From contig NZ_FOBF01000025.1 of assembly GCF_900109355.1 (NCBI RefSeq), forward strand, positions 1 to 64,000: a stretch of DNA of 64,000 nt, in the 5' to 3' direction. This document shows positions 18,246 through 26,943 of this stretch, in pieces. The notes beneath the pieces were generated by a model, which worked only from the letters and a program-made list of their open reading frames with translations, did no database searches and was not told where the DNA came from. The position numbers were made by a program, and so were the translations under genes. The DNA is from Nonomuraea pusilla. GTDB taxonomy: Bacteria > Actinomycetota > Actinomycetes > Streptosporangiales > Streptosporangiaceae. Numbering within the stretch: the first letter of the stretch is position 1; each line of letters begins with the position of its first letter.

Positions 18246-19192
18246 CGCGTGTCCGGGCGGCGGTTGGCGAGCAGGACGCCGGCGGCGCCGAGGGCCAGCC
18301 CGGCGACGGCGAGCGGGTGCAGCGCCTGCCCGGCCAGCAGCCAGGCCAGCACCGCCGTCACCGACGGGGTCAGGAAGAACACCGTGCTGACCCGGCTCGC
18401 GGGCAGGCGCCGCAGCATGCCGTTGAGCAGGATGAACGCGGCGATCGAGTTGACCAGCACCATCCAGGCGACCGACGCCCCGAACGCCGCCCAGTCCGAC
18501 ACGCGGGGTGTCCCTGCGGCCAGGCAGGCCAGCCCGACCGCCGGGGCGGCGGCGAGGAGCTGGACGGCCGTGCCGGTGCGTACGTCCATGTCGCGGACGT
18601 GGCGCTGCTGGTAGAGCGTGCCGGCGCTGAGCCCGGCCAGCCCGGCCAGGCACAGCACGACGCCCCAGCCGGACAGGCTCACCCGGTCGGCGACCGCGAG
18701 CACCACGCCCGCCGCGCCCAGCGCGAAGCCGAGCGCCTGGCGGCCGCTGATCCTCTCGCCGAGCAGCCTGGCCGCCAGCAGGATGACGACCGGGTTGAGC
18801 CCCTGGACGAGGGAGACGACGGCCGCGGGGAGGCCCAGGCCGAGCGCCGAGTAGAAGCAGCCGAACTGCACGGCCTGGACGAGCAGCCCGGAGACCGCGA
18901 CGTGGGCCAGGGCCCGGCCGCGCGGCCAGGGGGCGCGCACGGCCAGGGCGTACCCGGCGAGCAGCGCCCCGGCGACGGCGAAGCGGGCCGTCATCAGCAG
19001 CAGCGGCGGCGCCGCCCGCACTCCGGGGATGCCGGCGATGAACGCGCTGCTCCACAGCACGACGAACACGGCGGGCCCGAGCGCCCCGAGCCGCCCGCCG
19101 CCCCCGCGCCCACCCGCGGAGCCGGGTGGCGGCGGCGCGGGCGCGGAGGACCCGGAGGCCGCGGCGGGCAGGTCACGGGCGGCCGGGGTCAT
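18242..19192 (-). CDS. EamA/DMT-superfamily transporter
   Basis: A 316-residue protein with about ten hydrophobic segments in two EamA repeats (AVFVVLWSSAFIAGIPG at the start, VVSLVQGLNPVVILLAARLLG closing the first repeat). The family exports amino acids, nucleotides or other small metabolites. A Pro/Gly-rich 28-residue head precedes the first helix. First gene of a two-gene unit with the deacetylase. Substrate unknown. Confidence 0.85.
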   Translation of the reverse strand: MTPAARDLPAAASGSSAPAPPPPGSAGGRGGGGRLGALGPAVFVVLWSSAFIAGIPGVRAAPPLLLMTARFAVAGALLAGYALAVRAPWPRGRALAHVAVSGLLVQAVQFGCFYSALGLGLPAAVVSLVQGLNPVVILLAARLLGERISGRQALGFALGAAGVVLAVADRVSLSGWGVVLCLAGLAGLSAGTLYQQRHVRDMDVRTGTAVQLLAAAPAVGLACLAAGTPRVSDWAAFGASVAWMVLVNSIAAFILLNGMLRRLPASRVSTVFFLTPSVTAVLAWLLAGQALHPLAVAGLALGAAGVLLANRRPDTR

Positions 19193-19340
19193 CGAGGGGT
19201 CCTTCCGTGGGGGGTGCCGGGCCCGCCAGGAAACGGCGACGGGAGCACCGCCGCGCAGGGGCGGGGAGCGGAGGCCGGAGGCGGCGGGGCGGGAAGCGGT
19301 CAGGTGGGAGTGGGCGGGGAGGCGGTCGGGGGCGGGGCCG

Positions 19341-19391
19341 GTCAGGAGGAGACCGGGGTGGTCAGGAGGAGACCGGGGTGGTCAGGAGGGG
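19341..19391. repeat. 20-bp direct repeats at the 3' end of glpP
   Basis: Two identical 20-bp copies (19341-19360 and 19361-19380, each beginning GTCAGGAGGA), then a third start, GTCAGGAGGG, that contains the glpP stop codon complement. The 3' end of the gene seems to have been duplicated outward. Confidence 0.85.
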
Positions 19392-19993
19392 GGCAGGGCG
19401 GAGCGGCGTAGTTCCCACAGGTTGTCGTCGGAGGTGCACACGCCGGCCGCGCCGTGGCGCAGCGCCTCGGCGACGTCCGCCGCGCCCTGCACGAACCCGG
19501 CCGCCAGGTACGGCACGCCGAGCTCCCTGGCCTGCCGCTCGACGTACCGCAGCACGACCGCGGGCATGAGCTGCACCAGGTCGGGGTGGGACCTGGCGAC
19601 GGACTGCAGGCTGCGCCGCAGGTTCGACCGGTCGGTCACGAACACCTTCTGCATCGACAGCAGCCCGAGCCCGCCCGCCCGTTCGATGATGGCGGCGCGG
19701 GTGGAGCAGATGCCGACCGCCCCGATGCCCTTGAGGTAGGTCAGGGCGCCGGGGTCGTGCCCGAGGCCGGGAGTCGAGTCCATGTTGACGAACACGATCT
19801 TCCCGGCCGCGAGCGTGCTCCGCACCGTCGCCTCCAGGTCGCCGAGCGGGACGGAGGCGAGGATGCCGAGCGGGGTCGAGGTGGCGGTGAACCGGCTCGC
19901 CATCTCCGTGCCGACGAGCGACGCCATGACGGGGTGTTCGGCCAGCGCGGCCAGCAGGCGCCGATCGACGGGGCGTTTGGGGCGAGAGCTCAC
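19382..19993 (-). CDS. glpP: Glycerol-3-phosphate-responsive antiterminator GlpP
   Basis: A 203-residue protein of the GlpP family (192 residues in Bacillus subtilis). It is a TIM-barrel-like G3P sensor with blocks GKIVFVNMDSTPGLG, GICSTRAAIIERAGGLGLLS, MQKVFVTDRSNLRRS, VQLMPAVVLRYV and AAGFVQGAADVAEALRHGA. GlpP bound to glycerol-3-phosphate binds leader RNA and prevents termination. GTG at 19993 is chosen because AAGGTGG lies 5 bp upstream; other in-frame GTGs lie just before. It is the last gene of the operon, and its likely target is the leader hairpin at 26408-26459. Confidence 0.88.
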   Translation of the reverse strand: MSSRPKRPVDRRLLAALAEHPVMASLVGTEMASRFTATSTPLGILASVPLGDLEATVRSTLAAGKIVFVNMDSTPGLGHDPGALTYLKGIGAVGICSTRAAIIERAGGLGLLSMQKVFVTDRSNLRRSLQSVARSHPDLVQLMPAVVLRYVERQARELGVPYLAAGFVQGAADVAEALRHGAAGVCTSDDNLWELRRSALPPS

Positions 19994-20010
19994 CTGGTCC
20001 ACCTTATGTA

Positions 20011-21573
20011 CTATCCCTTTCTCGCCGTGCCGGCGGCGAACCGGCTGGGCAGTCCCAGCTTGCCGGGGTTCATGATCCCAGCCGGGTCGAGCGCCTGCTT
20101 GACGGCCACCAGCGTGGCGAACCCGGCGCCCAGCGAGCGCTCCATGTACGGCGAGCGCAGCAGCCCCACGCCGTGGTGGTGGCTGATCGCGGCGCCGTGC
20201 CTGATGAGCACCTCGTTCGCGGCGTCCCAGGCGGCCCGGTACCACTCGCGCCGACGGTCGCGCTCGACGTCGCCGCGGAGCGAGAAGTACAGGCAGGCGC
20301 CGTCGGTGTAGGCGTGCGACTGGTGGGCCGACGCCCGCAGCGTGCCGGGCACCGCCTCGATCGCGGCCACCACCTCGTCGTAGACGGCCGACAGGGACGA
20401 CCAGGGCGCGGCGATCTCGCAGGTGTCGGCCACGAAACCGGGGCCCTTGGCGAAGCCGTCGCCGGACTTGCCGACGATCATGCGCTCGTCCAGCCAGCGG
20501 GCGAGGACGGCGTCGCCATCGAGCGTGAGCGCCGCCCGCGCCGCGCAGACCTCCTCCACGACCGCCATCACCGCGTCGACCAGCGCGGGGTCGCCCTCGT
20601 CCGCGACGAGCAGCAGGTTCGTGCCCGGCTCTCCGAAGTGGGTGCCGCTCTCGTGGGCGTCGTAGAGACGCAGCACGGCCGGGGTCGCGCCGCGCTGCAG
20701 GATCTCGCGGCAGGCGTCGAGCCCGTCGGCGAACGTGGCGAACCCGTACGCCAGGCCCGACGCGTACGCGGGCAGGCGGTGGGTGCGCAGGCGCAGCCGG
20801 GTGATGACGCCGAGGGTGCCCTCGGAGCCGATGAACAGCTGGCGCAGGTCGGGCCCGACGGCGGCGCGCGGGTAGGTGCCGTAGCTCGCGGTCGTGCCGT
20901 CCGGCAGGACGACGTCCAGGCCGACCACCATGTCCTCGATCTTGCCGTACCGGGTGGAGAGCTGGCCGGCGCCCCGGCAGGCGGCCCACCCGCCGACCGT
21001 CGAGATGGCGAACGCCGACGGCCAGTGCCCGGTGGTCGCGCCGTGGACCTCCTGCAGCTCCTTCTCGAACAGGTCGCCGAACATGCCCGCCTGCACCTCG
21101 ACGATCATCGACTCGGCGTCGAAGGAGATGATCCTGTTGAGCCGGCACACGTCGAGCACGACGCCGCCGAACACCGGCAGCGCGGCCCCGAGCACGTTGC
21201 TGCGCCCGGCCGAGACCGTGAGCGGGACGCCGTGAGCGGCGCAGATCCGCACGACCGCCGCGACCTGCTCCTCGTCGGCCGCCTCGACGACCACCGCGTC
21301 GGGGGTCGCCGGGTTGCCGTCGGTCTCGCCGATGGACGTGCCCGCCCACCAGTCGCGGGTGCGCAGGATCACCTCGTCCCTGTCGGTGTGGACGGCCGCG
21401 GCGACGGCGCGCAGCTCGGCCACGACGGCCTCGGGCACCGGCACCGCGTGCTCCTGCAGGCTCGCCGGGCCCGCGCCGGGCGGGCAGTCGGCCCCCCAGC
21501 GCGGCGGGGTCGGCGCGCCCACGACGTAGTCGCCGCGGTTGAACGGGTGCGTGACGGTCTGCCTGCTGATCAT
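20011..21573 (-). CDS. FAD-linked oxidase, alkyldihydroxyacetonephosphate-synthase-like
   Basis: A 520-residue flavoprotein with a FAD_binding_4 (PCMH) domain (VPLTVSAGRSNVLGAALPVFGG, SAFAISTVGGWAACRGAGQ) and a FAD-oxidase C domain ending AISHHHGVGLLRSPYMERSLG. The STRYGKIEDMVVGLDVVLPDG segment and the His triplet resemble AGPS-type enzymes. Related proteins oxidise glycerol-phosphate-like or 2-hydroxyacid substrates. It overlaps glpD as ATGA. Its reaction here is unknown; a second flavoprotein beside GlpD suggests the operon handles more than glycerol. Confidence 0.83.
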   Translation of the reverse strand: MISRQTVTHPFNRGDYVVGAPTPPRWGADCPPGAGPASLQEHAVPVPEAVVAELRAVAAAVHTDRDEVILRTRDWWAGTSIGETDGNPATPDAVVVEAADEEQVAAVVRICAAHGVPLTVSAGRSNVLGAALPVFGGVVLDVCRLNRIISFDAESMIVEVQAGMFGDLFEKELQEVHGATTGHWPSAFAISTVGGWAACRGAGQLSTRYGKIEDMVVGLDVVLPDGTTASYGTYPRAAVGPDLRQLFIGSEGTLGVITRLRLRTHRLPAYASGLAYGFATFADGLDACREILQRGATPAVLRLYDAHESGTHFGEPGTNLLLVADEGDPALVDAVMAVVEEVCAARAALTLDGDAVLARWLDERMIVGKSGDGFAKGPGFVADTCEIAAPWSSLSAVYDEVVAAIEAVPGTLRASAHQSHAYTDGACLYFSLRGDVERDRRREWYRAAWDAANEVLIRHGAAISHHHGVGLLRSPYMERSLGAGFATLVAVKQALDPAGIMNPGKLGLPSRFAAGTARKG

Positions 21574-23243
21574 GAAACTGCCTCCATCAGTACGGTCTTC
21601 TCGCGCTCGACGCCGGCGACGTAGTCCTCGACCTGCCGGGCGACCTCCTCGTCGGTCAGGCCGAGCTCCTTCTGCAGCAGCCGGCCGACCTCGGGGGCCG
21701 CGGCGACCGACAGGTCCCTGGCGAACACCCGCATCCGGGTGCGGCGCGACAGCACGTCGTCGACCGTGCGCGCCAGCTCGCACCGCGCCGCGTACACCAC
21801 CTCGGCCCGCAGGTGGGGGCTGCCCTCGGCGATCGGCTCCGCGAGCGACGGGTCCTCGGCGAGGAGGTCGGCGACGAACCTGGCCTCGGTGCCGTACCGC
21901 TGGCCGAGGTGCGCGCCGAGCCCGCCGGTCGCCGAGGTGGCCTCGGCGTCGTAGCCCGCCCCGCCGAGCAGCGGCAGCGCGACGGTGCGGCAGCGGGCGC
22001 GGCGGCCGAGCACCTTCAGCGCCTCGTCCACGACGAGCTCGCCCATGTGCCGGCTGGTGGTCAGCTTGCCGCCGGTGACGGTGACGAGGCCGTGCGCGTC
22101 GGTGGAGACGCGGTGGTCGCGGCTCATGTCGAGCGTCGCGCCCTCCTTGTCGCCGACCAGCGGGCGCAGCCCGGCGATGGAGCCGACCACGTCGCGGGGG
22201 GTGAGGTCCGCGTCGAACGCGGTGTTGGCGCCGTCGAGGAGGTACTGCATCTCCTCGCGGGTGCACAGCACCTCGTCGAGCGGGCCGTCGTAGTCGGTGT
22301 CGGTCGTGCCGACCACCACCACGTCGCCCCAGCGGGTGCAGGTGGCGCGGCGGGCCCGGCCGGGGACGGGCACGGTCACGGTGCCGTCGATCGGCAGCCG
22401 GGTCCACGGCACCACGACGTGCACGCCCTTGGCGGGGCGGATGCGCGGCCGGTGCCCGGGGTCCGACAGCGCGTCGAGCGTGTCCGACCACACGCCGGTC
22501 GCGTTGATCACGACCCCGGCCCGCACCTCGATCTCGCGGCCGTCGGCCTCGACGGTCGCGCCGCGCACCCGGCCGCCCTCGACGACCAGGCCCCTGCAGG
22601 CGGCCCCGTTGACGACGGTCGCGCCGAAGTGCGCGGCGGTGCGCGCGATGGTCAGGGTCAGCCGCGCGTCGTCGGTGCGGCTGTCGTAGTAGAGCAGGCC
22701 GCCCTTCAGCCGCTCGGCGCGCAGCCGGGGCGCGCGGGCCAGCACCTCGGGCACGGTGAGCCGCCGGTGCAGCCTGCCGATGCGCCAGCCGCCCGCCAGG
22801 TCGTACGTCCACAGCAGGCCCTCGAAGGCCTTGGCGATGCGCGCGTCGAAGACGCCGTCCTGCGAGAGCACGGGGAAGACGAACGGCAGCCGCTGCACCA
22901 GGTGCGGCGCGTTGCGCCGGAAGCGCTGCCGCTCCAGCAGCGAGCGCCGCACCAGCGGCAGGTTGCCCTGCTCGATGTAGCGCAGCCCGCCGTGCACCAT
23001 CTTCGACGACTTCGAGGACGTCCCGGAGGCGAAGTCGTCGCGCTCCACGAGCGCCACCGACAGGCCGCGGGTGACGGCGTCGAGCGCGGTGTAGCAGCCG
23101 GTGACGCCGCCGCCGACGACGAGCACGTCGAACCGCCCGGAGGCGAGCCGGTCGAGCTGCGCGCCGCGGTCGAGCCGCAGCGGGGTGCGGCGGATGGCGC
23201 TGCGCGTCTCCGATCGCGCCTTGCGTTCGGGTAGCCGGATCAC
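21570..23243 (-). CDS. glpD: Glycerol-3-phosphate dehydrogenase/oxidase
   Basis: A 557-residue flavoprotein: N-terminal FAD site (FDVLVVGGGVTGCYTALDAV), the GTSSKSSKMVHGGLRYIEQGN signature, and the C-terminal helical domain (GSPHLRAEVVYAARCELARTVDDVLSRRTRM). It oxidises glycerol-3-phosphate to dihydroxyacetone phosphate and passes electrons to quinones at the membrane. It follows the kinase with a 4-bp overlap and precedes the second flavoprotein. Confidence 0.92.
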   Translation of the reverse strand: MIRLPERKARSETRSAIRRTPLRLDRGAQLDRLASGRFDVLVVGGGVTGCYTALDAVTRGLSVALVERDDFASGTSSKSSKMVHGGLRYIEQGNLPLVRRSLLERQRFRRNAPHLVQRLPFVFPVLSQDGVFDARIAKAFEGLLWTYDLAGGWRIGRLHRRLTVPEVLARAPRLRAERLKGGLLYYDSRTDDARLTLTIARTAAHFGATVVNGAACRGLVVEGGRVRGATVEADGREIEVRAGVVINATGVWSDTLDALSDPGHRPRIRPAKGVHVVVPWTRLPIDGTVTVPVPGRARRATCTRWGDVVVVGTTDTDYDGPLDEVLCTREEMQYLLDGANTAFDADLTPRDVVGSIAGLRPLVGDKEGATLDMSRDHRVSTDAHGLVTVTGGKLTTSRHMGELVVDEALKVLGRRARCRTVALPLLGGAGYDAEATSATGGLGAHLGQRYGTEARFVADLLAEDPSLAEPIAEGSPHLRAEVVYAARCELARTVDDVLSRRTRMRVFARDLSVAAAPEVGRLLQKELGLTDEEVARQVEDYVAGVEREKTVLMEAVS

Positions 23244-24799
23244 GACGGTGGTTCCTCCTGTGCGTACGGGTTAGGGCGGGTGCCGGGCGGGGCGGCCTGG
23301 GGGGACACGTGGCGGGCCAGCAGGTCGCGCCACGCGGCCCTGGCCTCCTCGCGCCGGGCGTCCGGCAGGGTGGGTTCGAAGACGGGGGCGGGCGGCAGCG
23401 CGGCGACGGCGGCGCCGACGTCCGGCCACAGCCCGGCGCGCACGCCGCCCAGGTAGGCGGCTCCGCGCAGGCTGGCGGTGCCGTTGTCGAGGGCGCGCCG
23501 CACGGGACGGCCCAGCAGGTCCGCCTGGCTCGCCATCAGCGCGTCGCTGGTGGCGAGCCCGCCGCCGCAGAACAGCTCCGCGACCCGCAGGCCGGTCGCC
23601 GTCTCGACGCCCTCCAGCAGGTCGCACACCGAGTGGGCGAAGCCGTCGAGGACGCCGCGGGCCAGCTCGGCCCTGGTGGTGGACAGGCTGAGCCCGCTCA
23701 GCACCCCGGTGGCCTCCGGCGCCCACACGGGGGTGCGCAGCCCGGCGAGCGCGGGCAGGAACGCCACGCGGGAGGGTCCGGCGTGCCCGGCGGCCAGCCG
23801 GGCGAGCTGCTCGGGCGAGTCGAACAGCCCGATCTCCTGGCACAGCCAGCGCATGGCCGAGCCGGTGGTGGGGGCGTAGCTCTCCACGCTGAACAGGGGC
23901 GTCCCGCGCGAGCGCCAGCCGACCAGCGTGAGCACGCCGGGGACGTGGCGGCGCGCGGGCGGCCGGTCGCCCGCGACGGCGTCGAGGAACGTGCCCGTGC
24001 CGTGGACGCAGGTCGCCTGGCCGGGCCGGTGCGCGCCGAGCGCGAGCATCGCCGCGTGCTGGTCGCCCATCACGGACAGGATCGGCAGCGCCGCCCCGAG
24101 CACCGCCGGGTCGGTGACGCCGTAGTCGCCGTCCTCGTCGAGGATCACCGGCAGCACGTCCGGCGGGCAGCCGAGGAAGGCCGCCCACGGCTCGTGCCAG
24201 CCGCCCGTGCGCAGGTCGTACGCGCCGAGCGCCACGGCGTTCGTCGCGGACGTGGCGTGGCGGGCCCCGCCGGTGAGCTTCCAGACCAGCCAGCTGTCCA
24301 CCGACCCGAACGCCAGCCGGCCCTCCTGGTGCGCGCGGCGGGCGGCCGGGTCGGCGGCGATCTCCTCGGCCGCCCACAGCAGCGGCGCCCTGGAGCCGAC
24401 GGGGCGTCCAGTCTCCTCCTCCAGGCGGGCGTCCCACTCGAGCTCCCACTCCCGCAGCCGGGCGGCGTACCTGCGGTCCTGCCAGACCACGGCCTGTGTC
24501 AGCGGCTCGCCGGTGACGGTGTCCCACAGCAGCACGGTGGCGCGCTGGGTGGAGATCGACACCCCGGTGACCTCGACGCCGTCGGCCGCGGCCCGCTCCA
24601 GCGCCTCGCGGCAGACCTGGACGGTGTTCGCCCAGATCTCGCCCGCGTCCTGCTCGACGCGCAGGTGGTCGGGGGAGCGGACGGAGAGGGGCAGGTACGC
24701 GGGCGGCGCCGCGCGGCCGTCGTCGAGGACGACGGCGGCGCGGGTGCCCGTGGTGCCCTCGTCGACGCCGAGCACGCCCCGGCGGCGTTCCCTGGTCAT
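23240..24799 (-). CDS. FGGY-family carbohydrate kinase, glycerol-kinase-like
   Basis: A 519-residue kinase of the FGGY family. The N-terminal ATP/phosphate loop reads VLGVDEGTTGTRAAVV, where true GlpK has DQGTTSSR. Other motifs are QAVVWQDRR, WLVWKLTGG and LFCGGGLATSDALMASQADLLGRPV. ATG at 24799 is chosen over upstream in-frame ATGs because AAAGGA precedes it. It should phosphorylate glycerol or a related polyol before GlpD. The altered motif leaves substrate open, so the glpK symbol is withheld. Confidence 0.85.
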   Translation of the reverse strand: MTRERRRGVLGVDEGTTGTRAAVVLDDGRAAPPAYLPLSVRSPDHLRVEQDAGEIWANTVQVCREALERAAADGVEVTGVSISTQRATVLLWDTVTGEPLTQAVVWQDRRYAARLREWELEWDARLEEETGRPVGSRAPLLWAAEEIAADPAARRAHQEGRLAFGSVDSWLVWKLTGGARHATSATNAVALGAYDLRTGGWHEPWAAFLGCPPDVLPVILDEDGDYGVTDPAVLGAALPILSVMGDQHAAMLALGAHRPGQATCVHGTGTFLDAVAGDRPPARRHVPGVLTLVGWRSRGTPLFSVESYAPTTGSAMRWLCQEIGLFDSPEQLARLAAGHAGPSRVAFLPALAGLRTPVWAPEATGVLSGLSLSTTRAELARGVLDGFAHSVCDLLEGVETATGLRVAELFCGGGLATSDALMASQADLLGRPVRRALDNGTASLRGAAYLGGVRAGLWPDVGAAVAALPPAPVFEPTLPDARREEARAAWRDLLARHVSPQAAPPGTRPNPYAQEEPPS

Positions 24800-24825
24800 C
24801 CGCGAAGGTCCTTTCGTCATTGTCA

Positions 24826-24872
24826 TGGCCGGAAATGTCATGGCCTGATGTGTCACGGCCGGAAATGGCGTG
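24826..24872. repeat. Short imperfect direct repeats upstream of the kinase gene
   Basis: The 11-mer GGCCGGAAATG occurs at about 24828 and 24857, with related GTCATGGCC and GTCACGGCC segments between. It lies in the gap between the transporter and kinase genes. It may be chance expansion or an internal regulatory site. Confidence 0.5.
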
Positions 24873-24904
24873 AGATATGGGCCGGTGGTGCCCCGGCCCG
24901 GCCG

Positions 24905-26362
24905 TCAGGCTGCGACCGGCTCGCGTTCCCGCAGGCCGATGGCCTCCTCTTCCAGGTTCACATTCGCGCGGGTCGGGTCCCACTTGATCGCCAGGCAGGT
25001 GAGCAGGCCGGCCAGCGGCACCACTGACAGCACCATCAGGCTGGGGCCCACCCCGATGCCCGCCTGGAGCTGCGGGAACAGGTAGAGGCCCGCGACCGAG
25101 CCGAGGCTGCCCAGCATGCCGGTCACGCCCGTGCCGAGCGTGCGGATGTCGCTGCGGTACGACAGCGCGGCGATCGACTTGCCGTTCGGGCCGGGGCCCG
25201 CCGAGTGGAAGAAGATGAACAGCACCGGCAGCAGCGCGGCCAGCCCGACGGGCAGCTCCTTGAACGTCGCGCCCATCACCAGCAGCGCCGCGAACACCAC
25301 GGCGTAGCCGGCCATCGAGCTGACCCGCAGGCCGAGCCTGCGCCCCGCGTACGCCGACAGGCAGCCGCCGACGATGCCGACCGCGTTGAACGCCATCGAG
25401 CCCAGCGTCGCCTTCTCGAACTCCTTGCCGAACAGCTCCAGGCTGATCACCGGCAGGTACCAGCCGACCGCGAAGTACTGCATGGCCTGCGTGAGGGAGA
25501 TGACCGTGGAGAGCGCGGTGCGGGGCAGGTAGGGGCGGCGGAACAGCACGCCCGCGTCGCGGAACCCGACCTGGCGGGACGCCGCCCGCGCATCTCCGCC
25601 CGCCGTCCCCGTGCCCGCCGTCTCCGGCCCGCCCTCGCGGGCGTCGAAGCCGTACATGCGGCGCAGGTTCGCAGCGGCCTCGGCCAGGCGCCCCTTGGAG
25701 GCCAGCCACGTCGGGCTCTCCACCAGGAACGTCAGCTGCAGCACGAGCAGGACGAGCGCGAAGACCGCCGAGGAGCCGACCGACCAGCGCCAGATGTCGG
25801 CGCCCACGTCGAAGCGGTAGAAGAGCAGGGTGAGCAGCAGGTTCGTGGTGGTCGCGGTGTACCAGACGCCCTGCCAGAAGTTGAGCCTGCCCTTGAGCGA
25901 GGCGGGCGTGTACTCGGCCAGCAGCGCCATCGCCACGGCGAAGTCGATGCCGTACGCGACGCCGACGAGCGCCCGCCCGGCGAAGACCGTCTCGAAGCCG
26001 GAGCCGCTCGCCGTGAGCACGGCGCCGAGCGCGAACACCACCTTCGTCAGCAGCAGCGGCTTGACCCGGCCGATGCGGGCGGCGAGCCAGCCGCCGAACG
26101 GGTTGGAGACGATCGCGATCGCGGGCGCCATCGCGGTCAGCACGCCCACCTCGGTGGGGGACAGGCCGAGCTGCTTGACCATCGGGGACAGGCCGGCGCC
26201 GAGCGCCGCGTTGGAGTACGCGTCGAGGAACAGGCCCGCCAGTGCGAGGAACCAGATCCAGTTCGCCCGCGCGCCGAGCCGGGTGAGGGTGTCGATGAGA
26301 CCGGCCGCGTCGGCCGCGCCGCGGATGGCCGCCGCTCTCGTGTTCGCAGGGCCGTCGTTCAT
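24905..26362 (-). CDS. MFS transporter (probable uptake permease of the polyol operon)
   Basis: A 485-residue permease with 12 predicted helices and the A-like loop GGWLAARIGRVKP between helices 2 and 3. A central cytoplasmic loop (ESPTWLASKGRLAEAAANLRRMYG) resembles sugar-porter/MHS carriers. ATG at 26362 has AAAGG upstream; extending the start would run into the leader hairpin. First gene of the operon, so it probably imports the substrate of the kinase. No GlpF-type channel is present. Confidence 0.87.
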   Translation of the reverse strand: MNDGPANTRAAAIRGAADAAGLIDTLTRLGARANWIWFLALAGLFLDAYSNAALGAGLSPMVKQLGLSPTEVGVLTAMAPAIAIVSNPFGGWLAARIGRVKPLLLTKVVFALGAVLTASGSGFETVFAGRALVGVAYGIDFAVAMALLAEYTPASLKGRLNFWQGVWYTATTTNLLLTLLFYRFDVGADIWRWSVGSSAVFALVLLVLQLTFLVESPTWLASKGRLAEAAANLRRMYGFDAREGGPETAGTGTAGGDARAASRQVGFRDAGVLFRRPYLPRTALSTVISLTQAMQYFAVGWYLPVISLELFGKEFEKATLGSMAFNAVGIVGGCLSAYAGRRLGLRVSSMAGYAVVFAALLVMGATFKELPVGLAALLPVLFIFFHSAGPGPNGKSIAALSYRSDIRTLGTGVTGMLGSLGSVAGLYLFPQLQAGIGVGPSLMVLSVVPLAGLLTCLAIKWDPTRANVNLEEEAIGLREREPVAA

Positions 26363-26407
26363 GCCCAGCCGCCTTTCGGGGGGTGAATCCCTTGCCAGCG
26401 GTCCAGG

Positions 26408-26459
26408 AACGACAGAAAGCACAGACGAAGACCACTGACAGGGATGTCTTCGTCTGTGC
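26408..26459 (-). terminator. Leader hairpin with U-rich tail, likely GlpP antitermination target
   Basis: Read on the minus strand, GCACAGACGAAGA (26459-26447) and TCTTCGTCTGTGC (26431-26419) form a perfect 13-bp stem around a 15-nt loop. It is followed by TTTCTGTCGTT. It starts about 10 nt after the predicted transcription start and ends about 45 nt before the transporter ATG. That is the layout of GlpP-controlled leaders in Bacillus. The operon itself encodes GlpP. Confidence 0.75.
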
Positions 26460-26475
26460 CTGTCGGTTAGCGGGA

Positions 26476-26504
26476 CGTTAATCCCCAGCTCACCGCGCTG
26501 TCAA
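26476..26504 (-). promoter_or_regulatory. Sigma70-type promoter of the polyol operon
   Basis: On the minus strand, TTGACA (26504-26499) is followed after exactly 17 bp by TTAACG (26481-26476). Predicted start of transcription is about 26469, giving a leader of roughly 107 nt that contains the hairpin. Confidence 0.65.
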
Positions 26505-26519
26505 GCGGGCCGTGAGGGG

Positions 26520-26548
26520 GTGACAAAGCCGGAGGTTCGTCCTAGAGT
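26520..26548 (+). promoter_or_regulatory. Promoter of the monooxygenase-like gene, probably leaderless
   Basis: GTGACA (26520-26525), a 17-bp spacer and TAGAGT (26543-26548) end 8 bp before the ATG at 26557. Transcription would begin at or next to the start codon. It is back to back with the polyol-operon promoter. Confidence 0.6.
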
Positions 26549-26556
26549 CGCCGCCC

Positions 26557-26850
26557 ATGACCTACGTCGTGCAAGCCGTGTGGACCGCCAGGGAGGGCGA
26601 GGAGGACGCCGTCGCCGGCATTCTCAGGGCCCTCACGCCGCTGTCCCGGGCCGAGCCGGGCAACCTCTCGTACGAGGCGCACGTCTGCGCCGACGACCCG
26701 CGCCGTTTCATGATCTTCGAGCGGTACGCCGACGAGGCGGCCTTCGCGGCGCACCGCGACTCCGAGCACTTCCGGCGGCTCGTGGTCGGCGACTGCCTGG
26801 CCCGCCTCGCCTCCAGGGAGGTCACCGCCTACCGGCCGCTCGACCTCTGA
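26557..26850 (+). CDS. Putative quinol monooxygenase (ABM family)
   Basis: A 97-residue dimeric alpha/beta-barrel protein of the antibiotic-biosynthesis-monooxygenase/YgiN family: N-terminal strand TYVVQAVWTAREG, central SYEAHVCADDPRRFMIFERY, and DEAAFAAHRDSEHFRR. Such small cofactor-free proteins oxidise quinols or related aromatics. There is no ribosome site; the promoter position suggests a leaderless mRNA. Monocistronic as far as can be seen. Confidence 0.85.
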   Translation: MTYVVQAVWTAREGEEDAVAGILRALTPLSRAEPGNLSYEAHVCADDPRRFMIFERYADEAAFAAHRDSEHFRRLVVGDCLARLASREVTAYRPLDL

Positions 26851-26943
26851 CGGCGGCCGGGCGGACCCGGGGAAGGAGGCGGCGGGCTGGGAGAATGGCA
26901 GGCGGGGCGGCAGGCGCCCCGACCGGCGAGGAGGGAGCCCCGC

